A stretch of DNA of 64,000 bases from a virus, in IMG/VR virus record IMGVR_UViG_3300028840_004475, positions 1,665 through 65,664 of that record; one strand, written 5' to 3'. Each line of letters opens with the position of its first letter. Position 1 is the stretch's first letter. The position numbers were made by a program, and so were the translations under genes. Below, piece after piece: positions 14,438 through 21,802 of the stretch. The notes below the pieces were generated by a model that saw only the letters and a program-made list of their open reading frames with translations, was not told where the DNA came from and did no database searches.

Positions 14438-15919
14438 ATGTCCTGGTTTGAAGTCGACCGCGAGGGACTCGCCAAGCTGATCGAGCGCAGGGGCAAAGCC
14501 TTCCTGCTCTACGAGCTGATCCAGAACGCCTGGGACACCGAGACCGGCAGCGTGCACGTCACGATCGAGCCCTACGACAACAAGCCGCAGGTCAGGCTCG
14601 TGGTCGAGGACGAGGACCCCAACGGGTTCGCCGACCTGAGCCACGCCTACACCCTCTTCGCCGAGTCAGTGAAGAAGGGCGACCCCACCAAGCGCGGGAG
14701 ATTCAATCTCGGCGAGAAGCTGGTGCTGGCGCTCTGCAACGAGGCAGAGATCAGCAGCACCAAGGGCACCGTCGTCTTCCACAAGGACGGCCGGCGCCAC
14801 ACCACCAGGCACAAGCGCGAGTCAGGCTCACAGTTCTGGGCCAAGGTGCGCATGACCCGCAAAGAGATGCACGACGTCATAGAGGCGCTGCACCTGCTGA
14901 TCCCGCCGGCACTCATCACCACCACGATCAACAACACAGAGCTGCCAGTGCGCAGCCCCGTCGGCGAGTTTCGCACGGGACTGCAGACAGTGATCTCCGA
15001 CGACGAGGGCAACCTCAAGCGCACCACACGCCAGACCGACGTCGAGGTCTACGAGCCCGAGCCCGGCGAGGTCGGCACCATCTACGAAATGGGGATCCCG
15101 GTGGTCGAGACAGGCGACCGCTGGCACGTCAACGTGCTGCAGAAAGTGCCGGTCAACATGGACCGGGACAACGTGCCGCCAAGCTACCTGCGCACGCTGC
15201 GGGCCCACACCCTCAACGCCATGCACCAGCGCCTGACCACAGACGACGCAGTGCAGCAGTGGGTGGGCGATGCCCTCGAGCACCCGGAGGTCGACGAGCA
15301 GGCAGTCTCCGACGCCCTCACCGCCCGCTACGGTGAGAACAAGGCGATCTACGACCCGAGCGACCCCGAGGCCAACAACAAGCTGGCGTCAGAGGGCTAC
15401 ACCCTGATCCACGGCGGTGCCTTCAGCCGTGACGCTTGGGAGAACATCAAGCGCACAGAAGCCGCTGTGCCGGCCGGGAAGATCCGGCCCACCCCCAAGC
15501 CCTACTCCGACGACCCAAGCGCACCACAGGTCAAGCTGGTGCCCGAGAGCGAGTGGTCACCGGGGATGCACCAGGTAGTGGCGCTGGCCAAGCGGCTGGG
15601 TGACGAGCTGCTGGGGCGCCACGACCTGCAAGTGCGCATCGTCGACACCAGCAACGCCTTCGCTGCAGCCTACGGCCGCGGCTGCCTCGACCTCAACCTG
15701 CGGTCCCTGGGGCGCTCCTGGTTCCACCTCTGGCAGTCGCACCTCGACCAGGTGCTGGACGTGCTCCTGCACGAGTTTGCCCACGAGTACGAATCCAACC
15801 ACCTGAGCGAGGCCTACTACAACGCCATCAGCAAGCTGGGCGGTGAGCTGGCGTTCCTCGCCCTGCGAGCGCCTAGCGTGTTCGACGCCGACACCAGTCT
15901 GCCAGGAGGTGAGTCGTGA
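14438..15919 (+). CDS. GHKL-type ATPase domain joined to an HExxH metalloprotease motif
   Basis: A 493-residue protein. Residues 26 to 33 (ELIQNAWD) match the GHKL N-box (Mg-ATP site), and 87 to 94 (GRFNLGEK) match the G2 lid. The G1 box (about 57 to 63) lacks the usual D-x-G-x-G but keeps a D-x-x-G. The middle region resembles a second-domain linker of MutL/Hsp90/MORC-like proteins. Residues 445 to 455 (HEFAHEYESNH) are a zinc-protease motif with metzincin-like HExxHx5H spacing. The ATG at 14438 has AGGAGGTC. Its TGA overlaps the GTG of the next gene. A similar two-part protein is encoded at 17071. Target and function are unknown. Confidence 0.82.
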   Translation: MSWFEVDREGLAKLIERRGKAFLLYELIQNAWDTETGSVHVTIEPYDNKPQVRLVVEDEDPNGFADLSHAYTLFAESVKKGDPTKRGRFNLGEKLVLALCNEAEISSTKGTVVFHKDGRRHTTRHKRESGSQFWAKVRMTRKEMHDVIEALHLLIPPALITTTINNTELPVRSPVGEFRTGLQTVISDDEGNLKRTTRQTDVEVYEPEPGEVGTIYEMGIPVVETGDRWHVNVLQKVPVNMDRDNVPPSYLRTLRAHTLNAMHQRLTTDDAVQQWVGDALEHPEVDEQAVSDALTARYGENKAIYDPSDPEANNKLASEGYTLIHGGAFSRDAWENIKRTEAAVPAGKIRPTPKPYSDDPSAPQVKLVPESEWSPGMHQVVALAKRLGDELLGRHDLQVRIVDTSNAFAAAYGRGCLDLNLRSLGRSWFHLWQSHLDQVLDVLLHEFAHEYESNHLSEAYYNAISKLGGELAFLALRAPSVFDADTSLPGGES

Positions 15920-16578
15920 GCGCAGAAGTCTACGACCTGCCGGTGGAGAACCGACAGCGCAAGCCAGTGACCCTGCGATTCGGAGCCCGCACCGTCGCCG
16001 GCCCCACCGCCTACCCGTTGGGCCTGCTGCCGCTGGTGCGCGCCTTCTACGCAATCGACGGCGCCAAGGTGGTGGGACAGAAGCACAACTGCAACCTGAT
16101 CCCACCGTGGGAGCGCACCCGGGCCGCCATCCAGGTGACCCAGCACAACGAGGCGCACCGTGGTGACATCGTGTGCATGCGCCTGCAGCACGGCAGCGTG
16201 GCCGAGGTCGACCTCGAGGTGGCCGGCGTCCGAGCTTTCAGCAGGAAGGGGCAGAAGGGAGTCGCCACCATCAGCCTGGGTGGCTGGGTGGCCGACGACA
16301 TGCGCGACGCCTACCGGGCATCGATCGCGATCTGCCGAGCACTGGTGCTGACCGGTGCCGACGCGCCCACGATCTGGCGTGACATCGAGAAGACGCTGGT
16401 GCACCAGCTCGACGAGGTCGAGGCCGAGTGGGACGAGATGATCATGCACAGCTACCAGGGTGCGGCCGAGCCCCTCCCCGAGCCCGACAACGTCTACCAC
16501 GACGCACCTGAGTATGAGCCCCAGGACAGCGTCAGCACCTCGGCACCGTGCCCGCTCGCCTACCAGTACGTGGACTAG
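15916..16578 (+). CDS. Hypothetical protein, 220 aa
   Basis: Unrecognised. The GTG start at 15916 overlaps the previous stop (GTGA) and has AGGAGGTGA upstream. The N-terminal ~165 residues are a mixed alpha/beta domain (PLGLLPLVRAFYAI, GDIVCMRL, VATISLGGW). The last ~60 are Pro/Glu/Asp-rich and probably disordered. Strict coupling to the GHKL/metalloprotease gene suggests that the two products work together, perhaps as substrate, adaptor or regulator. Confidence 0.78.
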   Translation: MSAEVYDLPVENRQRKPVTLRFGARTVAGPTAYPLGLLPLVRAFYAIDGAKVVGQKHNCNLIPPWERTRAAIQVTQHNEAHRGDIVCMRLQHGSVAEVDLEVAGVRAFSRKGQKGVATISLGGWVADDMRDAYRASIAICRALVLTGADAPTIWRDIEKTLVHQLDEVEAEWDEMIMHSYQGAAEPLPEPDNVYHDAPEYEPQDSVSTSAPCPLAYQYVD

Positions 16579-16587
16579 GAGGACGCC

Positions 16588-16884
16588 GTGTACAACCCCA
16601 TCCTCGACCGCCGCCCCCAGGACCAGCTGCTGGTCTGCTTCGTCAACCGCTTTGACGAGATCGTGGGCTACGTCTCGCAGAACAACCTGTACACCAAGCG
16701 CATCGGTCGGGCGTGTATCGTCGACGGTTCCGTCTACGGCGCCGCCTCCATCCTGAAGCAGCTGATGCGCTGCGGCAGCATCCTGCTGGCGTGGCCGCCC
16801 TCGGTCTGGAGAAGGGATGGCACCATACGAACCTCCGCAGGAAGACGATCACATTCTACGTGGATGATCTGCTCGACTTCCTAA
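16588..16884 (+). CDS. Small gene interrupted by an apparent -1 frameshift
   Basis: The frame starts at GTG 16588 (AGGAGGAC upstream) and reads as a normal protein to about residue 72 (SILLAW), then becomes a nonsense-like Arg/Ser/Thr tail ending at 16884. The other frame continues sensibly over about 16790 to 16916, with ALGLEKGWHHTN and TFYVDDLLDF, ending at TGA 16914. One extra G in GGCGTGG (about 16788) would join them as LLAVAALGLEKGW, giving ~109 residues. Sequencing error, mutation or programmed shifting are all possible. Confidence 0.55.
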   Translation: MYNPILDRRPQDQLLVCFVNRFDEIVGYVSQNNLYTKRIGRACIVDGSVYGAASILKQLMRCGSILLAWPPSVWRRDGTIRTSAGRRSHSTWMICSTS

Positions 16885-17012
16885 ACAAAGACGATCCTGA
16901 GAATAAAAACGGCTGATCACAGATTCATTCTCGATTCGCGAATTGGAAATAACTAGAAGATACGGACAGTTTCGGTGGTCGCTAGAAAAGTGCTAGAGAA
17001 TAAAAAAAGGTA

Positions 17013-17042
17013 TTTACAAAATAAAACAAGGTTTGCTATTCT
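17013..17042 (+). promoter_or_regulatory. Putative sigma-70-like promoter for the gene at 17071
   Basis: TTTACA (17013) and TATTCT (17037) are separated by 18 nt in an AT-rich 150-nt gap, followed by AAGGGGAGAAC and the ATG at 17071. The second GHKL/metalloprotease gene therefore has its own promoter. Confidence 0.55.
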
Positions 17043-17070
17043 TAGGGCTCAACAGCAAGGGGAGAACCAG

Positions 17071-18414
17071 ATGAAGAAGCGCACCACCATCGAGCTGACC
17101 ATCAATCCCGACTACGTCCGCAACTGGGGCGTGTGGGAGGGGATCCGCGAGCTGATCCAGAACGCCAAGGACGCAGACGACATCGGCTGCGAGATGAAGG
17201 TCGAGTACGTCACGAACACGCAGCAGCCCATGCTGCGCGTCACCACCACCGGCACCACCCTCGACCGCAGCCACCTCCTGCTGGGCACCACCACCAAGGC
17301 CGGGCGCGACGACCAGCGCGGCGAGTTTGGCGAGGGCCTGAAGCTGGCCATGCTGGTCCTGAGCCGGGCCGGCTACACCGTGCGCTGCCGCTCCGGCGAG
17401 GAGCAGTGGATACCCAAGGTCGACCACTCCGACACCTTCGACAGCGACCTGCTCATGGTCAGCTGCAGCCCGGTCACCTACAGGGAGCAGATCCAGATCG
17501 ACGTCATCGGCCTGAGCGCCAACGACTGGGAGAGCATCCGGGAGCGGTGCCTGTTCCTGGCCGACAAGCGGAAGAAGAAGGAAGCGATCGAGGTCGGCCT
17601 CAACCAGATCCTGACCGGCGACGACGACGTGGGCCTGCTCTACGTCAAGGGTATCTTCGTCGGCAAGCTGCCCGGCCGTCACTTCTACGGCTACAACCTC
17701 TGGAACGTGCGCGTGGACCGCGACCGGCGCCTGGCCGACCCATGGGACCTCAAGTACGAGATCGCCCGCGTGATCAACAAGGCCGTCGAGCGCGACCTGA
17801 TCAAGATCGAGGACGCCTACAACCTCATGATGGAGGATGGATTCGAGGAGAGCCAGGCCGTGGCGCAGATGGGCCACACCACCACCGAGGTCAGCGCCAA
17901 GCTGGTCGAGCACTTCGAGGAGACCCACGGCGAGAACGCAGTCGCCGTCAAGGACACTGCTCAGAGCGCCGAGGCTGCCCACTACGGCATGAAAGGCGTG
18001 GCAGTCGGTGAGAACCTCAAGACCGCCATCGAGCGCGTCAAGGGCGACTACGAGAGCCGCAAGAGCAGCATCGCCACCGACACCAAGGCCACCTACTCCT
18101 TCGACGACCTCAACGAAGACGAGGCCCTGGGGTTCATGTTCGCCATGGAGATCGCAGAGAAGACCGGCGAGAAGGCCAGCCTGGACGTCGTCGACTTCTA
18201 CGGCGAGGGTGTTCTGGCCACTTTCCAGGAGGCGACCGAGCCCGGCGACGAGGCCCGGGTGCGCATCGCTCGCAAGATCCTGACCGACCGTCGCCAGGTG
18301 GTCATTGCCGTCGTGCACGAGCTGGCCCACTACTACGGCCGCGACGGCACCGTCGACCACCGGGATGCCTGCGACCGGATCTTCGCCGACCTGCTGGTCA
18401 GCGTCATCGACTAA
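17071..18414 (+). CDS. Second GHKL-type ATPase with C-terminal HExxH motif
   Basis: A 447-residue protein. Residues 27 to 34 (ELIQNAKD) form a textbook GHKL N-box, and 83 to 91 (RGEFGEGLK) a clear G2 lid. The expected G1 aspartate is not evident (VTTTGTTLD). Residues 416 to 420 (HELAH) with His430 further on (TVDH) make a zinc-protease-like site at the extreme C-terminus. The layout matches the protein at 14438, but the two are highly diverged. ATG 17071 is chosen over an upstream in-frame start because of the promoter and the AAGGGGAGAAC site. Leader element copy 9 follows the stop. Confidence 0.83.
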   Translation: MKKRTTIELTINPDYVRNWGVWEGIRELIQNAKDADDIGCEMKVEYVTNTQQPMLRVTTTGTTLDRSHLLLGTTTKAGRDDQRGEFGEGLKLAMLVLSRAGYTVRCRSGEEQWIPKVDHSDTFDSDLLMVSCSPVTYREQIQIDVIGLSANDWESIRERCLFLADKRKKKEAIEVGLNQILTGDDDVGLLYVKGIFVGKLPGRHFYGYNLWNVRVDRDRRLADPWDLKYEIARVINKAVERDLIKIEDAYNLMMEDGFEESQAVAQMGHTTTEVSAKLVEHFEETHGENAVAVKDTAQSAEAAHYGMKGVAVGENLKTAIERVKGDYESRKSSIATDTKATYSFDDLNEDEALGFMFAMEIAEKTGEKASLDVVDFYGEGVLATFQEATEPGDEARVRIARKILTDRRQVVIAVVHELAHYYGRDGTVDHRDACDRIFADLLVSVID

Positions 18415-18415
18415 C

Positions 18416-18436
18416 GGGGACCGTCTGGAACCCTCA
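18416..18436 (+). repeat. Leader element copy 9 (GGGGAC...AACCCTCA)
   Basis: A diverged copy starts 2 nt after the stop of the second GHKL gene. AGAGGAGGACG and the ATG at 18458 follow. Confidence 0.5.
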
Positions 18437-18457
18437 CATCTATAAGAGGAGGACGAA

Positions 18458-19423
18458 ATGGCACACGAGATCATGGCAAACGACAACATGATGTATGTCG
18501 GCAAGCGACCCTGGCACGGCCTCGGCACTGAGGTGCTCGGGGCAGCGACGGCCCACGAAGCCCTGCTGGCGGCCGACCTCAACTGGGAGGTCGAGAAGCG
18601 CGACCTCTTCACCACCGACGCCCGCAGCGTCATCCAGGTGCCGAGCCACAAGGCCATCGTCAGGGTCGACACCAACGAGCCCCTGGGCGTGGCCACCAGC
18701 CGCTACCACTGCATCCAGAACGAGGAGCAGTTCGCCCTCATGGACGCCGTCGTTGGCAGCAAAGAAGCCAAATACCACACCGCCGGCAGCCTGCAGAATG
18801 GGCGCCTGGTGTGGATGCTCGCCCAGCTCAATGAGACACTCAACATCGCCGGCAAGGATGCGGTCGAGCAGTATCTGCTCCTGCACGCCCGGCACGACGG
18901 CACCGGCTCCGTCGCCTTCCTCTACACCCCGGTCAGGGTGGTCTGCGCCAACACGCTGCAGGCGGCCCTGCAGAACGCCAAGGTGGCCTTCCGCATCCGG
19001 CACACCTCCGGGTACAAGGCCAAGATCCAGGAGGCCAGAGAGGCCCTGGGGTTCGCTCACAAGTACTTCGACGCCTTCGCCGAGGCCGCCGAGCGCATGG
19101 CCAAGGCACCCTTCACCCAAGTGCAGATGGAGGCCCTGGCCGCCGGCCTGTTCCCGAGCAAGATCGTGGACGGTGAAGAGGTGACCAGCACCAAGGCCAA
19201 GAACAGCCGCGACAAGATGCTGGAGCTGTACGAGGACGGCGCCGGCATCGCTCCCTTCCGGGGCACGGCCTGGGCCGCCTTCAACGCCGTGGCCGAGTAC
19301 ACTGACCACCACCGCACTGCTCGAGGTGGCGACGAGGGCCGGCTGGCCAGCGTCTGGTTCGGTTCGAGTGCCACTATGAAGCAGCGCGCATTCGGCATGA
19401 TCGAGGCCCAGCTTACAGCGTAA
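18458..19423 (+). CDS. DUF932 phage/plasmid-like protein, 321 aa
   Basis: The N-terminus (MYVGKRPWHGLG) and the order of conserved blocks (YHCIQNEEQFALMDAV, GRLVWMLAQL, VRVVCANTL) match the DUF932 / phage-plasmid-like family often found next to phage accessory and replication genes. No biochemical activity is established for the family. The length (~320) is typical. Start ATG 18458 has AGAGGAGGACG. It is followed by a 108-nt gap with inverted repeats, so the transcript may end there. Confidence 0.88.
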   Translation: MAHEIMANDNMMYVGKRPWHGLGTEVLGAATAHEALLAADLNWEVEKRDLFTTDARSVIQVPSHKAIVRVDTNEPLGVATSRYHCIQNEEQFALMDAVVGSKEAKYHTAGSLQNGRLVWMLAQLNETLNIAGKDAVEQYLLLHARHDGTGSVAFLYTPVRVVCANTLQAALQNAKVAFRIRHTSGYKAKIQEAREALGFAHKYFDAFAEAAERMAKAPFTQVQMEALAAGLFPSKIVDGEEVTSTKAKNSRDKMLELYEDGAGIAPFRGTAWAAFNAVAEYTDHHRTARGGDEGRLASVWFGSSATMKQRAFGMIEAQLTA

Positions 19424-19444
19424 GCTTACTGTGTAAGCGTTGCT

Positions 19445-19466
19445 GCACAGATCAACAAATCTGTGC
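19445..19466. promoter_or_regulatory. Inverted repeat GCACAGAT-N6-ATCTGTGC
   Basis: Perfect 8-bp arms with a 6-nt AACAA-type loop, preceded by a smaller dyad (GCTTAC-TGT-GTAAGC) just after the DUF932 stop. No T run follows, so an operator or weak RNA hairpin is more likely than an intrinsic terminator. A TATAGT -10-like box occurs at about 19513. Confidence 0.45.
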
Positions 19467-19531
19467 ACATAATTACCTAGAAATTTGCTAGTAAACCTAG
19501 CGTCGCCCGTTGGTATAGTGAAGGTAGAGAG

Positions 19532-19837
19532 ATGGACGACATGTTTTTGAGCACAGAAAATCCAAGCGATGTCAGGGAGTTTCCCACACTGAAAGCTGCC
19601 GTCAAGGCCAGCTGCAACCTGGGCACCTTCCTGACCACCCGGAACGGCGAGACGGGCAAGCGCGCGTGGCGCCTCCTGGGTGACTGCTTGGAAATCTGCA
19701 CGGACATTGATAGCGACTGGGAGCCGATGAAGAAGGGGCACCTACGTGGTGCTCAGGACATCACCGGTCGAAACATGGACTGGTCTGTGTCGGCCACGGT
19801 CGGCGATCCAGACTACGTCGCCAAGCACGTGTGGTAA
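19532..19837 (+). CDS. Hypothetical protein, 101 aa
   Basis: Unrecognised, soluble alpha/beta protein with FLTTRNGETGKRAWRLLGD in its centre, suggesting a beta hairpin around a turn. The start is ATG 19532 after AGGTAGAGAG. The intergenic region upstream contains a possible promoter. The next frame begins 2 nt after its stop. Confidence 0.7.
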   Translation: MDDMFLSTENPSDVREFPTLKAAVKASCNLGTFLTTRNGETGKRAWRLLGDCLEICTDIDSDWEPMKKGHLRGAQDITGRNMDWSVSATVGDPDYVAKHVW

Positions 19838-19839
19838 CG

Positions 19840-20475
19840 ATGCAGACGCTCTTGATTGCCATGCTCGTGGTAGCAGCTACGCCGGACGGTGGCAGCGAAG
19901 ACAAGAGGAGCACGGTTCTCGATTGCGCGCTCGACTGTAAAAAAGAGTATCAAAACTGCAGGGAGGACTATCATGAATGGCAATGCAGGATCAGCTACAA
20001 ACGCTGCCTCCGACAGTGCGTCAAAGAGCACAAAAGGCGCAAAGAAGAAAAAGAGCGCCGTCAAGCGTGCGCCCAGCCAGCGCTGGTCGCCCGAGGAGAA
20101 GCGCTACCTCAAGGCGTTGATCAAGGACGAGAAGAAGCGCGCTCGGGAGAACGGCGACAGCAAGCCCAACTGGGAACGCATCACCAAGCGCCTCAACAAG
20201 AAGTTCGGCACCAAACGTGCATGGACGTCGGTGTTCTGGTACGACCAACGGCGCAGACGCGAGCTGAAACAGCGCGTGGCAGCGAAGACGGAGACACCCG
20301 AGATCGTGTTCGAGCCCGTCACAGAGGTCCAAGACTTCCAGATCATGGCAAAGCAGGGCAACGACGTGATCCTCACGCTGCCTGTGGCAAACAGCCGCTC
20401 CAACGTGACCGCTGCCCTGATGATGGCCGTGAGCAGGCTCAACGCCGTGCCGGTCGCCAAGCCACCGGAGGATGA
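19840..20475 (+). CDS. Cys-rich ORF with signal-peptide-like start, overlapping the next gene
   Basis: The first ~18 residues (MQTLLIAMLVVAATPDGG) look like a secretion signal. Residues ~30 to 62 hold six spaced cysteines (C-x3-C ... C ... C ... C-x3-C) in a helical context, like small disulfide-stapled helical hairpins. From about 20070 onward the frame has shadow-like composition, because it lies out of phase over the well-supported gene at 19973. No stop occurs before 20475. A short real peptide with a long read-through overlap, or a chance frame, are both possible. No strong ribosome site is seen. Confidence 0.35.
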   Translation: MQTLLIAMLVVAATPDGGSEDKRSTVLDCALDCKKEYQNCREDYHEWQCRISYKRCLRQCVKEHKRRKEEKERRQACAQPALVARGEALPQGVDQGREEARSGERRQQAQLGTHHQAPQQEVRHQTCMDVGVLVRPTAQTRAETARGSEDGDTRDRVRARHRGPRLPDHGKAGQRRDPHAACGKQPLQRDRCPDDGREQAQRRAGRQATGG

Positions 20476-20542
20476 GCCGGTCGACGACGTGCCGGAGGAG
20501 ACCGAGGCCGAGCCCGAGAACGTCGACGAGGGGCAGGAGTAG
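19973..20542 (+). CDS. SANT/Myb-like DNA-binding protein, 189 aa
   Basis: Start ATG 19973 with CAGGGAGGAC; an earlier in-frame start exists at 19889 without a ribosome site. The first 30 residues are Ser/Lys-rich and disordered. Residues ~33 to 90 (RWSPEEKRYLKALI ... WERITKRLNKKF ... WTSVFWYDQRRR) have the tryptophan-spaced helices of a Myb/SANT-like domain and suggest DNA binding. The C-terminal ~100 residues include a small beta part and an acidic Pro/Glu tail. A regulatory role is likely but the target is unknown. Confidence 0.75.
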   Translation: MNGNAGSATNAASDSASKSTKGAKKKKSAVKRAPSQRWSPEEKRYLKALIKDEKKRARENGDSKPNWERITKRLNKKFGTKRAWTSVFWYDQRRRRELKQRVAAKTETPEIVFEPVTEVQDFQIMAKQGNDVILTLPVANSRSNVTAALMMAVSRLNAVPVAKPPEDEPVDDVPEETEAEPENVDEGQE

Positions 20543-20545
20543 ACC

Positions 20546-20980
20546 ATGGCAGCGCGCACCAAGAAGGATGAGAAGAAGGCCGCCGTCAAGCAACTGCTCG
20601 ACCTCCGCAAAGAGCAGGAGCGCCTGCAGACCGAGCTGGCCGACATCAACAGCAGGATGCCAGCAGTCGAGGCCAAGGTCTCTGAGATGTTGGGTGCTGG
20701 CCTGCACACGTTCGGCAAGTGGGTGGTCAACATCTACTCCAAGAAGACCGGCGGTAGGTCGACCCCAAGCTGGAAGGCCATCGCAGAGAGCGCCAAGAGC
20801 GCCATCGACTATTGGCAGAACAAGGCGACCGAGGAGTACCCGGACGCCGCTCAAGCCCTGGGTGCTTACGCCGACCAGATGCGTGGCGCCTGGGAGCGTG
20901 CCAAGGCCGACAACACCAAGGCCGGCGCGGTCAAGCACACCACCGTCGTGGAGATGACCAAGGCCGACACCACTGCGTAG
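20546..20980 (+). CDS. Coiled-coil hypothetical protein, 144 aa
   Basis: ATG 20546 lies 3 nt after the previous stop, with GGGGCAGGAG as ribosome site. Residues ~1 to 50 form a charged coiled coil (KKDEKKAAVKQLLDLRKEQERLQTELADI). The remainder contains a WVVNIYSKKTGGR turn and a helix ending in a Lys/Thr/Val tail. Unrecognised. The C-terminal half could be a small DNA- or protein-binding domain. Confidence 0.78.
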   Translation: MAARTKKDEKKAAVKQLLDLRKEQERLQTELADINSRMPAVEAKVSEMLGAGLHTFGKWVVNIYSKKTGGRSTPSWKAIAESAKSAIDYWQNKATEEYPDAAQALGAYADQMRGAWERAKADNTKAGAVKHTTVVEMTKADTTA

Positions 20981-21000
20981 CGCCAAGGAAGGGGAGAACC

Positions 21001-21654
21001 ATGGCCACCGACGCACAACGTAGAGAGAGACACCGCAAGCTGCAGGACGGCTTCATAGTGCAGGAATTCCTGCCCATGCTCGAGGAGAAGCTACGCCAGT
21101 ATGGCGAGGAGCATGGCATCCAGCAACTGGGTTTCATGCACGACCCGGACAAATGGTCTGTCGTCACCAGCACATTGACCACCTACGACCAGGGTGGATT
21201 CTTCACGGACGACAACACGGAGACAATCACACGCGTGCGCGTCTACGGTCGCATGAAGATCGACGGGGAAGCCAGAGGCACGCTGCAGAGGATCGACTAC
21301 GGACCAGAGAGCGGCTTCACCGGCATCGAAGCAGCCGTCAACCATGCCATGGTCGCCATCCCGGACGCTGAGAAGCCCGGCGCCAAGGACAACGCCGGCA
21401 TGCTGCGCATGGATCGAATCGTCGGGACCGGCTACGCATTCGAGCAGCCAGCGCCGAACCAGGACAAGGACGACGAGATCAAGGATGAGCGCATCATCGA
21501 GCTAATCAACCTGATGAAGGTCTACAAGATCTCCAGGAAGGTGGCAGTTGAGTGCGCCGAGGCCGCAGTCAAGGCTCACCCGGAGTGCCAGGACACCGAC
21601 GATCTGTTCAAGATCGCGATGGAGATCTACGAGCGCGAGCACATGAGCGGATAG
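21001..21654 (+). CDS. Hypothetical protein, 217 aa
   Basis: Start ATG 21001 with GAAGGGGAGAACC. The N-terminal ~135 residues look like one alpha/beta domain. The C-terminal 50 residues form two or three helices (KVYKISRKVAVECAEAAV ... DDLFKIAMEIYE), similar in style to a UBA-like or small helical bundle. No catalytic motif is evident. Function unknown. Confidence 0.8.
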   Translation: MATDAQRRERHRKLQDGFIVQEFLPMLEEKLRQYGEEHGIQQLGFMHDPDKWSVVTSTLTTYDQGGFFTDDNTETITRVRVYGRMKIDGEARGTLQRIDYGPESGFTGIEAAVNHAMVAIPDAEKPGAKDNAGMLRMDRIVGTGYAFEQPAPNQDKDDEIKDERIIELINLMKVYKISRKVAVECAEAAVKAHPECQDTDDLFKIAMEIYEREHMSG

Positions 21655-21802
21655 CTCAAACGCGCACCGTACGTGTTCTTCTAGGCTTTTGTTCCAAAGT
21701 TAAAGTGGATTCTACAGGCAAGAATAGGCAAGGAATTTTTCCCTTGCAACAGCACGAATAACCAGCGTAGAAAATGATCTCCAAGACCGCAGGAGATCAA
21801 AA
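21655..21802. promoter_or_regulatory. Promoter region of the sigma-like gene
   Basis: Contains GGCAAGAATAGGCAAGG, a small dyad GCAAGG-N8-CCTTGC (21728 to 21747) and a possible promoter TTGCAA-18 nt-TAGAAA (21744 to 21773). A clear ribosome site (CAGGAG) precedes the ATG at 21803. The GC content drops here. Confidence 0.45.
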
